From Lithodes maja (taxonomy: Eukaryota > Arthropoda > Malacostraca > Decapoda > Lithodidae): 64,000 bases of DNA. A model generated the notes under the pieces. It did not search any database and was not told the DNA's origin. It saw only the letters and a list, made by a program, of their open reading frames with translations. Each line of letters begins with the position of its first letter. The first letter of the stretch is position 1. A program made the position numbers and the translations under genes. This document shows positions 1-9,992 of the stretch, piece by piece. Where the stretch lies: contig JBAKBP010003170.1 of NCBI GenBank assembly GCA_037953745.1, positions 62,001 through 126,000 of the forward strand, written 5' to 3'.

Positions 1-2598
1 ATTACCCCAACCTGTGCCGGTATCCCTCTTTTTGCGCACACTCTTTGTATCAAGTGTGTTAAATTTCTAGACCGTTCAAGGGGGCTGTGGGTGATGCGCA
101 ACTGTTCCTTTTGCTCCCAACTAAGTGTCAAAGTCCTCCAAGATAATGATAAGACCGCAACGGTCGCCTTACGAGAAGTTCGGCAACAAATGTCAGCGTA
201 TACTACGATTGTGGCTCATAAGTCACTTCAATGTGACAATGTCCCTCTTTGGGATAGGCTTCTTCTTGAGCACCCTCCCCCTAAACGTTCCTCTCGAGTA
301 ACTAGTCGTAAGCCGGCGGAGACTGGACAGGGTTCTGTGTCATCTCCTGCCCCTGCTACTTCGAAACGTCAACGTGAGCCTACACCCCCGGCGGCAGCCT
401 CCTCGTCTCGGGAGAGATCTCGGTCTAGGTCACCTCTCAGACACCAGCCACCCAGTCTTGCCTCTTCACCATCGAGTAAGAAGAGTAAGACAGAAAGTTC
501 CACCAGTGGTCACGGCGATAAATCCTCCAAATCGAAGAGTAGTTCACGGTCACACCGCAGCCATAAATCTTCGAAAAAGGATTCCCATGATAGAAAGGCC
601 TCCCGACATTCGCCAGTTTCTAGTACTTCTCGTCATACCTCTACCCCAGACAGAGTTTGTGTTCGGTCTCAAGGGTCCAGTATAGTGCCTGTACCTAAAG
701 ATGATTTACCCATTAACATTTTAACCCTGGATTTGGAGAGTTCCGGGAGCTCAGTGGTTGAGAGTGTTTCGGACTCCCAAGGGAGTGTAGGCCAAGGCCT
801 AGGTGTTTGGCGATATTCTCGACCGGGGCCTGACCACCCACTTCCGGCTCAAACTATTCACACAGTGGCTGACGTCCACCGGGACGCGGCGATCCCATCC
901 TCTATTCCTGACTTATCTTGGCAACAAGATGGTACCCCAGCTTCGGCGGGATCTTCTCAGGAGGAACAGGATGATAAAGACGAGGTTTCGATTATATCGG
1001 ATATGGAAGGGCAAGAGTCAGGTTCAGGTTTAGACGCCGCACAAGATCTTAATGATTCACCAGTGAGTACATCATCAAATCAATTTGTCACTGCACAGGA
1101 AATTGATGGGCTACTAAGTAATGCTTTATCTAAATTTTTTGGCCAACAGCAGGAAACTCCCACAGTGGACTTGGGAGCTCCCACGACAAGCTCTACGGTA
1201 CGGCCTCTGATGACTTCTATTGCTTTGACTCAGATCCCTCACCCTCCCTCTATGTCACCATCGGTGGTTACTAGGCCTGCTACGGCGGCATTGACCACTT
1301 CGAATGTAAGGGTTATAACGGATGTCAATCCGCCCCCTCTAGACAGAGCGCCTCTCAGAAAGGTAGCTATGCCCTTGCTTTACGGACCAGACGAGTCATG
1401 GGTCCTTTTGACCCCCACTAAACCAGAGCTCGCCCAACCTACCTTGTCAGGGGAACTCCCAGTGCTGCGTGAGTGGGTCATCCAGGGCAATATATCTAAG
1501 AAATTAAGGGCCTTGGATACTTTGGGGAATGTACTAGATGTCAACATCAAGGCTATACCTAGTTATTATCACCAGGACTATTTTGTTTATACTGCTAAGC
1601 CTGCTTTACCCTCTGCCTCAGCTTCAAAATTGTTTTCTGACTGGTCTAAGCATGATGGGTTTAATGACATTAAGACACTGTCAGCTCTCACTCCAGAACT
1701 CGATTTGCAAACCGTCACAGACGCAGAAGCTAATCCAGTCTTGAAGGTGGGGCAGTTGGGTCCAGGACCTTGGGTGGAATGGGAGACAGAGGCTCAAAAC
1801 TTTGCGACCACATTTACTTCCAAAACTTCCCACCAGATCCCTTAAGATACTCATTCTTGGTTCTCCATGCCAGTGTGTTCTGCCGGCGGAGTCCCTTCAG
1901 CTTTGTTTGCTTTCTTAGCTGCCCCTAAAATTAATCTTTGTGAGCTAAAAGACCCTTTCACTACTCCTACCCCAACTCACCTAGACCGAGAATTTAGGCT
2001 ACGGGGGAAAGCTTTTTGCCTGTTCTCTCAATACATAGTGTCTCAACAGGTAGCAAAGTCATTGCTCCGGTCCACTCAGGCAATCGCAGACGCGGATGCC
2101 AGACGATCGGTTGAATTGTCCCGGCGACTGCTTCTTCAGTCGTCAATCCAATCATTGGGTGACATACGCACCGCCTTGCTTGAGGCGGTACGAGCGAGAC
2201 AAGATCTCAGAATGTCCTTAGTCCGAAAACTGCCTGATCGCATTGCGAATCAGGTGGTCATGTCACCAGTGCTCACTCCCTCTTTAATGTCCCCTGAAGT
2301 GTGGCGAACGGTTTTTAATATGGCTCAGGCCTTTAAACACAGTCCCACCCCTTCTAAGAAACCTGCCTTTAACTTCCCCAAACCCAGGCCAGTCGCTAAG
2401 GCTCAGCCAGGGGGATCTAAGCCCTTTCTTCCACCTAAGTCCTCCTCCCCTCAAGGTCAGTACAGGCATAGACAGGGTAGGTTTTCAGGTCAGAGAGGAC
2501 GCGGCTATAATAAGCCAGGTCAGGGCCCGTCTTCTGCCAACGCCAGCCAGCCGGCGAAGCGTCCACCACCACCAACTCCACCACCATCAAAAAACTAA
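1..2598 (+). pseudogene. DIRS copy A gag-like protein, 5' partial, one nonsense codon
   Basis: The frame is open from base 1, so the start is outside the window. It is interrupted only by TAA at 1843-1845 and then continues in the same frame to 2598. Copy B has CAA at the equivalent codon, so this looks like a C-to-T nonsense change. The N-terminal part has paired CxxC motifs (CIKC near base 50, CSFC near 105) that could bind zinc. A long Ser/Arg/Lys-rich, probably disordered tract follows (about 250-620). The conserved C-terminal domain lies at about 1360-2330, with a Pro/Gly/Lys-rich basic tail. The role as a structural nucleic-acid-binding protein is inferred from position. ATG codons at 91 or 1867 are internal and not preferred as starts. 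Confidence 0.8.
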
Positions 2599-2615
2599 AG
2601 TCTCTCTCACTCCCG

Positions 2616-4520
2616 GTGCCAGTCTTAAGGCCGGCGGATCCGAGGGTAGTACAGCCGGCGAACCCTTGTCTGCTAACTGGGTCGTTCCGAACGTGTCACC
2701 AAGCATGGCCGTTAAACACTTGGGCACGGATGGTGGCACGCAAAGGCATCACTTGGCAGTGGCTCCGGCGACCTCGCTTACGTCAGCCGACAACAGCGAA
2801 TTTTGTTTCTTTAGAGGTGGAGTCACTGGTCCAGGAAATGATTGCCAAGAATGTCATCATCCCGGTCCCCCCAAATTACCCTGTATTCACGTCCAAGCTA
2901 TTTTTGGTTCCCAAAAGGGACAGTGTTCAGATGAGACCGGTCGTAGACCTGTCTTATCTGAACCTTCACATTCACAACGAGTCATTCCGAATGTTAACAG
3001 TACACCAAATCAGGCTAACACTTCTGCCGGGAGGTTGGATGTGTCCCCTAGACCTGACAGACGCTTATTGGCACGTATCGGTAAACAAAAGATTTCAAAG
3101 GTTTCTGGCCTTACGGATCAGGCACCAAATTTTTTTTTTTCAGAGGATGCCATTCGGTTTGAACCTGGCACCTCGATTATTCACGAAATTAGTCCGGCAA
3201 GCCCTGATGCCGTTGTTAAAGCAAGGAATCAGAGTTTTGTGGTACCTAGACGACTGGCTGGTGGTGGCAGAGACAGAGCAATTATGCATCAAACATGTCA
3301 ACATAATTTTAAATCATGTCAAAACTCTAGGGTTCAAGGTAAATCTGGTAAAGTCAAACCTTGTTCCCTCACGAGTAATTCAGTGGATAGGGCTGGTTTG
3401 GGACACAGCTGCTCTCACTCTGAGTCAGAGTGTGGACAATCGCAACAGGTTTCGCAGGAAACTGTTCATGTTTCTTCACAGTCTGACTACGACACGGAGG
3501 ATCTGGGAGTCTCTGGTCGGCTCTCTCAACTGGATTCAACTAACTGTAATGTTGGGCCGGTTGAAAGTAAAACGTTTAATATTGGAGGGCAACAAATATT
3601 TCCCACTCTTACCGGCGGGAAAATTATGGCCCATCCCAAAATTAATCCACACCTTACTAGCGGTCTGGGCGAAGATGGAAATGTTGCACTCAGTGATGTC
3701 ATGGACCTCTCCTCCGCCAACGGTATGGGTAGACACGGATGCGTCAGGCACAATAGGTTGGGGATTTCAGTCAAATCAGGGGCACCAGGGTCAGGGGCTT
3801 TGGTCCCACTTGGAAATCTCCCACATCAATGTCAAAGAATTACTAGTCCCCTTGTATTTCCTTCAGGCTCACGGCTCTACTTTACGGGGCAAGTCGGTGG
3901 CCTTCAGAATGGACAATCTGAATGCAGTTCATTGTATTCAGAAACAGGGGTCAACGAGATCAAGGAAGTTGCTAAACGTGTCGGAAGAGATTTTTACTCT
4001 AGCCAACAGGCTAGACATTTATCTTCACGCATCTTATCTCCCAGGCGTAGCAAACGTTTGGGCAGACGCTCTGTCCCGGAGACAGAGCACGACAGTAGAA
4101 TGGGAGCTCAAGCAACCCATTTTCAACCTAATGATTGCAGAGCTCTACCATCCACAAGTGGATCTGTTTGCGTCCGAGGAGACTCACAAACTCCCTCTAT
4201 TCCTCACCCGCCGGACGAAAACGCCGGCAGGGGGGCCAGACGCCCTAGTGACAGACTGGAACAGATGGAGCTCCATCTATCTGTTTCCGCCGCCAGACGC
4301 GTCACTAATGTGCCACGTAGTGAACAAACTACGAGATTATCGAGGCTTAGTCTCGCTAATCGCGCCCCTGTGGCCGGCGCAGTTATGGTACCAGCAATTG
4401 AAGACGTGGTGCTCGCACCCGGTGTCGCTCCCGGTCGAGTATTTCCACTTAGACACGATTGGCAACCTAGCGACCTCGCTGACTTTTGCATTATGGACAT
4501 TCAAGAGGCCAAGTGGCTAG
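2616..4520 (+). CDS. DIRS copy A reverse transcriptase-RNase H
   Basis: A 634-residue open frame. The reverse transcriptase domain shows the PVVDLSYLN fingers block, the LDLTDAYWH block with its catalytic Asp, the MPFGLNLAP block, and the YLDD box at 3243-3254. RNase H follows with WVDTDASG, MDNLNAV and the C-terminal WADALSRR block. It would copy element RNA into DNA and degrade the template. The frame starts 17 bases after gag ends, so it could be expressed by reinitiation or frameshifting. It is overlapped for its whole length by the recombinase frame. No internal stop is present, and the equivalent ORF of copy B has three. Confidence 0.9.
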   Translation: MPVLRPADPRVVQPANPCLLTGSFRTCHQAWPLNTWARMVARKGITWQWLRRPRLRQPTTANFVSLEVESLVQEMIAKNVIIPVPPNYPVFTSKLFLVPKRDSVQMRPVVDLSYLNLHIHNESFRMLTVHQIRLTLLPGGWMCPLDLTDAYWHVSVNKRFQRFLALRIRHQIFFFQRMPFGLNLAPRLFTKLVRQALMPLLKQGIRVLWYLDDWLVVAETEQLCIKHVNIILNHVKTLGFKVNLVKSNLVPSRVIQWIGLVWDTAALTLSQSVDNRNRFRRKLFMFLHSLTTTRRIWESLVGSLNWIQLTVMLGRLKVKRLILEGNKYFPLLPAGKLWPIPKLIHTLLAVWAKMEMLHSVMSWTSPPPTVWVDTDASGTIGWGFQSNQGHQGQGLWSHLEISHINVKELLVPLYFLQAHGSTLRGKSVAFRMDNLNAVHCIQKQGSTRSRKLLNVSEEIFTLANRLDIYLHASYLPGVANVWADALSRRQSTTVEWELKQPIFNLMIAELYHPQVDLFASEETHKLPLFLTRRTKTPAGGPDALVTDWNRWSSIYLFPPPDASLMCHVVNKLRDYRGLVSLIAPLWPAQLWYQQLKTWCSHPVSLPVEYFHLDTIGNLATSLTFALWTFKRPSG

Positions 4521-5473
4521 CACCATATGGTAGAGATGTGACCAATAAATTAATCAATCAATATACTCAGTCTACGAAACGACAGTATCAATCACATTGG
4601 CAAGCCTTTACTTCTTGGATCATTAAAACAGAACAGACTGTGCCCTCAGTGGCATTAGTTTTTAATTATTTGAATTATCTGTTTGAGCAGAAACGTTTAT
4701 CCGTGGTAACGTTAAAAAACCACTTAACTGCGATTAGAGTGCCCTTTTTCGACCTTACAGGTCTCTCCATACCGGTGGCGGAGGAAACAGGTTTTATGAG
4801 AGCATGTTTTAAACTCCGCCCACCTCCCCGTCAGCTCATGCCTACTTGGTCTCTGGACAAGGCATTGTCTTTACTTCACTCTCGTCTGTACCAAAATACT
4901 GCAGATTTTGCATTACTTTTAAAAAAGGCTGTATTCCTTTTGGCTTTGGCCACCGGGAACAGAGTGTCTGAGCTGGCGGCGATGAGGAACACACCTAATT
5001 GCCTTAGGTTTGGTAGACTTAATGAATGTATTCACATTGCACCTTCCCCGGGATTTGTAGCCAAGAATGAGCACAGTGCACACGTGTTTTCTGAGTTCAC
5101 TGTGCCGGCGTTAAAAAGGGGAAAGGTGCACCATAATCTATGTCCAGTGCAAGCTCTAACCAAATATTTGAGAGTAGCTCCTCTAAACCCCCAAGGTGCT
5201 TTGTGGGTAGCGAGTACGGGTAAACGCTTACTGAAACGGAGATTAGCTTCTCTTCTGGTCGAAGTCATTAAAGAGAGTAATCCCGGCGTTGTGGGTAGGG
5301 CCCACGATTTACGCAAATGGGCAGCCTTTTTACGTTTCCTGAAGAACTTTTCAGTAGAAGATATTTCGTCCACACAGTTGTGGGCGTCTAATCATACGTT
5401 TTTGACTAGATACTTGTCAGTTGCTCTAGACAAACCTTCCTTACCATGTATAGCTTTAAGGCAGAGGGTCTAG
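2666..5473 (+). CDS. DIRS copy A tyrosine recombinase with long overlapping N-terminal frame
   Basis: A single 935-residue open frame. The recognisable domain is the C-terminal third, from about 4440. A SAM-like DNA-binding N-domain (YTQSTKRQYQSHW) is followed by the catalytic domain: Arg in NRVSEL (residue about 766), His-x-x-Arg in HDLRK (about 880 and 883), and Tyr in TRYLSVAL (about 916). All expected catalytic residues are present, so this copy could encode an active enzyme that joins circular cDNA to the target. The first roughly 600 residues overlap the RT-RNase H frame and are Ser/Arg/Gln-rich with no family I recognise. The true start may be much further downstream. Confidence 0.85.
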   Translation: MSANWVVPNVSPSMAVKHLGTDGGTQRHHLAVAPATSLTSADNSEFCFFRGGVTGPGNDCQECHHPGPPKLPCIHVQAIFGSQKGQCSDETGRRPVLSEPSHSQRVIPNVNSTPNQANTSAGRLDVSPRPDRRLLARIGKQKISKVSGLTDQAPNFFFSEDAIRFEPGTSIIHEISPASPDAVVKARNQSFVVPRRLAGGGRDRAIMHQTCQHNFKSCQNSRVQGKSGKVKPCSLTSNSVDRAGLGHSCSHSESECGQSQQVSQETVHVSSQSDYDTEDLGVSGRLSQLDSTNCNVGPVESKTFNIGGQQIFPTLTGGKIMAHPKINPHLTSGLGEDGNVALSDVMDLSSANGMGRHGCVRHNRLGISVKSGAPGSGALVPLGNLPHQCQRITSPLVFPSGSRLYFTGQVGGLQNGQSECSSLYSETGVNEIKEVAKRVGRDFYSSQQARHLSSRILSPRRSKRLGRRSVPETEHDSRMGAQATHFQPNDCRALPSTSGSVCVRGDSQTPSIPHPPDENAGRGARRPSDRLEQMELHLSVSAARRVTNVPRSEQTTRLSRLSLANRAPVAGAVMVPAIEDVVLAPGVAPGRVFPLRHDWQPSDLADFCIMDIQEAKWLAPYGRDVTNKLINQYTQSTKRQYQSHWQAFTSWIIKTEQTVPSVALVFNYLNYLFEQKRLSVVTLKNHLTAIRVPFFDLTGLSIPVAEETGFMRACFKLRPPPRQLMPTWSLDKALSLLHSRLYQNTADFALLLKKAVFLLALATGNRVSELAAMRNTPNCLRFGRLNECIHIAPSPGFVAKNEHSAHVFSEFTVPALKRGKVHHNLCPVQALTKYLRVAPLNPQGALWVASTGKRLLKRRLASLLVEVIKESNPGVVGRAHDLRKWAAFLRFLKNFSVEDISSTQLWASNHTFLTRYLSVALDKPSLPCIALRQRV

Positions 5474-6576
5474 GTGGCCCTTCAGTCACTTTTGTTTACT
5501 TTCAAGGAAAAAGGGGGGGGGGGGTGCAGTCAGTGTAACATAGGACACCCTAGACCCCGCCGGAATGTAAGAGCTGTGATACAAATTATGGATAATGTGA
5601 TATGAACATTTCTCTGTTCTATTCAGGGCGAGAAATTGTGCTAGTACAATGTTAGTACAAACAACAGGGTTGTTATAGTAGTTTTAGCTGTGAAAGCAAT
5701 TTAGTATTAAACAGTGGAGATCTTTTGCAAAATATTTCCACGAATATTATGGGGTTTATTATGTGCACATGTAAACTTATAACTTGTTATTTTTGTCACC
5801 ACTCGTTGAGTGGGGTGCCTTTGTAACTACAGATCTGTTCACAGAATCTCCAGAGTTACCCTTTTTTGTCAAGCAGGCTTCTTTGAAGCACGCACCTGCT
5901 TGAACCCCTTTTTTGTATATATATGGGCTGCGCCATGTTTAAATATATTTTCAAAGTAAGAATACTATGTGGTTGTTTGATTATCTGCTTTTCTAGAAGT
6001 TATGATATGATTACGAATGTCCTCCTCCAGTCTTAGAAATCAGGCATGTTCGTCAATGATGGAGGGGCCACTAATAAATTATAGGTTTGACTCCTGTAAG
6101 GAGATAAAGAAAACCTAATATTTAGTAGTGGCCCGTAATCATTGACGACTGGGGCCCTCCCGACCATCCCCTTCCCATTCGTTGATGTATTAAGGATTTT
6201 GGTTTACTTGATATGTCAGTGAAGGAAGAATGACGCCTGAATCAGCGTCTGGTCAAAGATCCACACAAGTACATCCACGATATGATGGAAAGCTTATTGG
6301 ATAGTTATTCTTATTTTGTTTTTGTTTTTATTTTTTACGAAGTTTTTTCGTAGTGAGAACCGAATTCATAATGACTGAAGCCATGAGTGAGGTCGCGTGC
6401 GCTCATGATGAAGTCTCCTCAGATTTTAAATGCTCTGCGCGGTAGATTCAAACTACGGCGGATTAGTGTTTGAAGAGGATGCCTTATGTAATAGGCATGT
6501 TCGTCAATGATTACGGGGCCACTACTAAATATTAGGTTTTCTTTATCTCCTTACAAGAGTCAAACCTATAATTTGG
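5474..6576 (+). repeat. DIRS copy A 3' region: internal complementary region and terminal inverted repeat
   Basis: No coding sequence. An imperfect palindrome occupies 6051-6147, with arms starting CGTCAATGAT and GGCCACTA and a loop around 6088-6110. A second, inverted partial copy of it lies at 6502-6576. Between them, 6257-6298 is a diverged version of the segment that in copy B is complementary to B's own left end. This matches the known DIRS arrangement, in which an internal complementary region next to the right repeat pairs with the outer ends to template a circle. Homology to 18009-19950 of copy B runs throughout, apart from the pogo-like insertion there. Confidence 0.7.
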
Positions 6577-6964
6577 TAGTAGTCTTGGAAAATCCAACGT
6601 ACATAATACCCTCCCTCACGCCGGACCCCTGCCCATCCGCGTTCTTCTGCTGACGTGAGATGTGATAACAAGAGAGGGTCGCTCATGCGCACGTTCGACA
6701 GGGATCTGCACATGACGGAACACGGGATGGGCCTTAAGCGGTAACTAAGGTAAACCCCTTTTTCTTCTCTTCTATGCTTTTTTCACCTTCGGTGGTAGTT
6801 TTGGTTAATGTACAACGTCTCCTAGAGCAAGATAAGGAGTAGACTCTAGACGTTTTCTTTTTTAACCGCGGTTGGAATGACGACATAGCAGTCAAAATAG
6901 ACAAGTCGTCATTGCAATTAGGTTAATAGCCTTGACGTTGGATTTTCCAAGACTACTACCAAAT
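6571..6964. repeat. Foldback junction with 30-bp perfect inverted arms
   Basis: Bases 6571-6600 and 6935-6964 are exact reverse complements (30 of 30), and weaker complementarity extends outward into the DIRS end. The 334-base centre has no ORF of note. It sits exactly between the right end of DIRS copy A and the left end of copy B. It could be a non-autonomous terminal-inverted-repeat element, or outer terminal repeats of the two DIRS copies meeting head to head. No target duplication was identified. Confidence 0.6.
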
Positions 6965-7011
6965 AGTAGGTTTTCCTATTTGGTAGGTTGGGAGGTACGT
7001 CAAACCTCCCA

Positions 7012-7078
7012 ATATTCCGTGGATGTACTTCTGTGGATTCTTGGATCAGACGCTGACTAGCGCATCTATCCGCCTTCC
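7012..7078 (+). repeat. Left inverted segment of DIRS copy B
   Basis: This 67-base stretch is the reverse complement of 19605-19672 with about one mismatch. The pairing of the left end with a segment inside the right terminal region is the expected DIRS geometry. It shows that the two parts, 12.5 kb apart, belong to one element. Confidence 0.7.
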
Positions 7079-7997
7079 TTGCTCTGCGTTCACCCCACCC
7101 GGACGTGTCCCCCACAGTGCTCCGCTTTGATTCCGCATTCTTGCGTCCCTAGTGAGTTTTTTCTCATTTGTTTACTCTGGGATGTCTTGAGTAAGGTTAG
7201 GATTAGTTTAGCAGGGGTGTCATGGGTGGTTTTTCTCGCAGAACAAGTGTATTTTGGGTCGTTTTGTTGGGGCGTCTATTTCGGACGGACCCTCATGGCC
7301 GAGTTGAGGACGCTCTGAAACGTTTTTTCGTGTTTAGCCATCTTTAGTCCTAGCTTGTTAGGAGGCTTTAACTACGCGAGGTCGGGCTTCTAGCTATCTT
7401 TCAGATGGAGTAGCCTATGTTGTTTTTACTGACGTTCCTGGTGTTTCTTCTTCACGTAGTGGAGTTCTTTCTGGGTCCCGAGTCAGTGTTACCCTTACCC
7501 GGGTTTTTTCTACGATGTTGATGTGGCAGCTGTTCCAGTTTTGGTGGGATGGAGTGCTTTTCGATTGTGTTTCGACATCATTAAGTGTTTTTTCCGTTTT
7601 CACCAGGCCTAGCCAGCCACTCGTAGTTTTTCACATATGCAAGTGTTTTCATTGTTTATTATTATAAAAATGTATTCATGTGTCGTGTGTGTCCTGGATT
7701 AGTTGTGATTGGCTGATCCAGGAGCTTCGGACTGTGTCTGATTATGTTTATCAGATTGCGTTCTGATTGGTGTGGGTTGCCTTTCCGGCGGTTTTTCTCG
7801 ATTGCTCCGAGAAAGCCGTTTTGTTTACCGGGTTTTAGTCAAGTTGGTTAAAATCGGTAGTTACCCAGCGAGTTGGGTAGCTTGAGGGCTCATCAGAAAC
7901 TGCGTTCTCTGTGGTCGAGCCTGTGATCAGGCTTCCTGTGTTTTTCCCGGCGAGGTGGGCCCCACACATTTATCTAAGATGATCATCATCATCATCA

Positions 7998-9945
7998 TCA
8001 TCTCCGACGCCTTGCTTCCCCCTGGGAAACCCCCACTAGAGGATGGCCATGACAGAAACGTCTCCAAGCTACTTTGTCAAGACATGCCTCCTTTGCCCGT
8101 GCCACAATGCCCCTTCCACTACGTGGAAGTTTTTCTTCAATATATTTTTCCACTTTCTTTTCCCATACCATAGGTGGTCTTCCACTACTAGCGGTTCCAC
8201 TCACCTGACTCCCATATATCTTTCTTGGCATTCTGTCTTCATCCATTCTCTGAACATGACCATACCACCTCAAAGTACTTCTCTTTATCCACTCAACCAC
8301 ACCACAATCAATGCCCAAAGCCTGCTCTTCCATTCCAAAGGACTCGTACACTTCCCTATTACTTGGCCCATCTAGCCTATTCATGCCAGCTGCCATTCTG
8401 AAAAAGCTTATCTCCACAGCTCTTAGTTTGAAGAGGTCCTCGTCACTTGCCGTCCATGTCTCGCTTCCATACGAGAGTGTTGGGAGCAGCACACTGTTTC
8501 TCAGTGACTTTTTGACTTCCTGGCTAACCATTCTTCCTTTGAGAATACTATCAAGTTCTCCAATCACTTTTCTCCCTTGCATTTTTCTCTCTTTTATCTC
8601 ACTCTCCATTTTACCATATTTGCATAGTACAGCTCCCAAATACTTGAAACTCTTTCAACCTCTTCTAGTACTTCATTTTTCAATTTTATTTTACAACTTT
8701 TCTTGTGTTCTTTCTTGATTATATATTTGTCCTTAAAATCTATGGTTTCATGCATTCTTCTCTCAAACACCATTACCTTACATTTCCCTACATTGACTTT
8801 AACTTTCTCTTTTCACATACCCTGTCAAAGTCAGTGACCACTCTCTGAAGTTCTTCAGCATTTTCCGCCAACAGGACTGCATCGTCCGCATATAGGCATG
8901 TTAAAATCTTCCATGTTCTTCCCTCTGATTCCAGTCTAGCTCCCACACCCATTGATACATCCCTACATTCCCTAATCACTCCATCCATGTATATATTAAA
9001 CAACCAAGCTGACATGACACATCCTGTCTTACACCTACATTGACCTCAAAACTTTCACTTAACTTATCCCCTACCTTCACATTTGCCATTGCATTCCTAT
9101 AAAAAGATTTACTGCCATTAGCAACTTTCCTCCCACACCATATACTGTTAACACATCCCACAGGCCCTCTCAGTCTACTTTGTCGTAGGCTTTTTCCAAA
9201 TCCATGAATGCTGCATAGAGTTTTCTGTTTTTGGCCAGATACTTCTCTACCAACAATCGCATTGAGGCTATCTGGTCAACGCAGCCCCTGCCCTTTCTGA
9301 AACCTCCCTGTTCCTCGCCTATTTTGTCATCCGTTATCTTCTGTAGCCTCTGTGTTACTACTCTTGCGTGTACCTTTCCAGGTATGCTAAGCAAGCTAAT
9401 TCCCCTATAATTCTTACACTCTTCTTTACTACCCTTCCCTTTGTACAAGGGTACTATCACTGCTTTCCTCCAGTCCTCTGGTACACTTTCCTTTTCCCAT
9501 GCTAGTTTACATAACCTATGCATTATGTCAACAGCTTCTTCTCCTCCATATCTCAGCATTTCACCTGGGATGTTATCTATCCAGCAGCTTTGCCCATGTT
9601 AAGTCTATTGATTGCTTCTTTTACTTCTTCTCTGCTTATCTGGCTTTCAATTACCCTGTTTATTCTACCTCTCTCCATTCCTATGGATGAGATCTTTGCC
9701 TTCCCCCTACTCTTTACAGCTAAGCTACTAAAATGATCTTTCCATACTTTCACCACACCATCACCCTCTACCACTTCCCCATTCACGTCCCTCATCCTAC
9801 CACCTGAGGCACTCTCAGTCTTCTTCCCTCTGGCTTCTTTCACAGCTCTGTAGTATGCTTTCCTGTCATTCAGAAACTGTTCACTAATCTTTCTCCCATA
9901 TGCCTCATCTGTCTTCCTTTTAGCGTCTTGTATCGCCCTCTTCAC
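7998..9945 (-). pseudogene. RTE-like LINE reverse transcriptase, frameshifted
   Basis: The reverse transcriptase is spread over several frames. The N-terminal fingers are at 9577-9945. A conserved block at 9170-9559 includes YRGISLLS and FMDLEKAYDKVD. The palm is at 8788-9161 with a YADDAVLL catalytic motif, and the C-terminal domain at 7998-8639 contains the WYGHVQRMDEDRMPRKI motif common in this LINE group. At least four frameshifts separate these parts, so no functional protein can be made. It resembles the better preserved RT at 49447-51142 but is clearly a separate copy. Confidence 0.85.
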
Positions 9946-9992
9946 TCTGTTTCAAATTTTTATATTCTTCTTTCCTCGCATCTCTAGTTTCT

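Larger units (their letters stand above)
1..6576 (+). mobile_element. DIRS-like retrotransposon, copy A (left end outside window)
   Basis: Contains gag-like, reverse transcriptase/RNase H and tyrosine recombinase frames in the order and overlap typical of DIRS1-group retrotransposons. These elements integrate with a tyrosine recombinase rather than a DDE integrase and end in inverted repeats plus an internal complementary region. The coding part ends at 5473. Palindromic terminal sequence follows at 6051-6147 and 6502-6576. Only one inactivating change was seen, a stop codon in gag, so this copy is much better preserved than copy B downstream. The left terminal repeat and the gag start lie beyond the window edge. 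Confidence 0.9.

Noticed and set aside
7979..8001. Independent ATC microsatellite
   Set aside because: It lies exactly at the 3' end of the minus-strand LINE and is best read as its tail.
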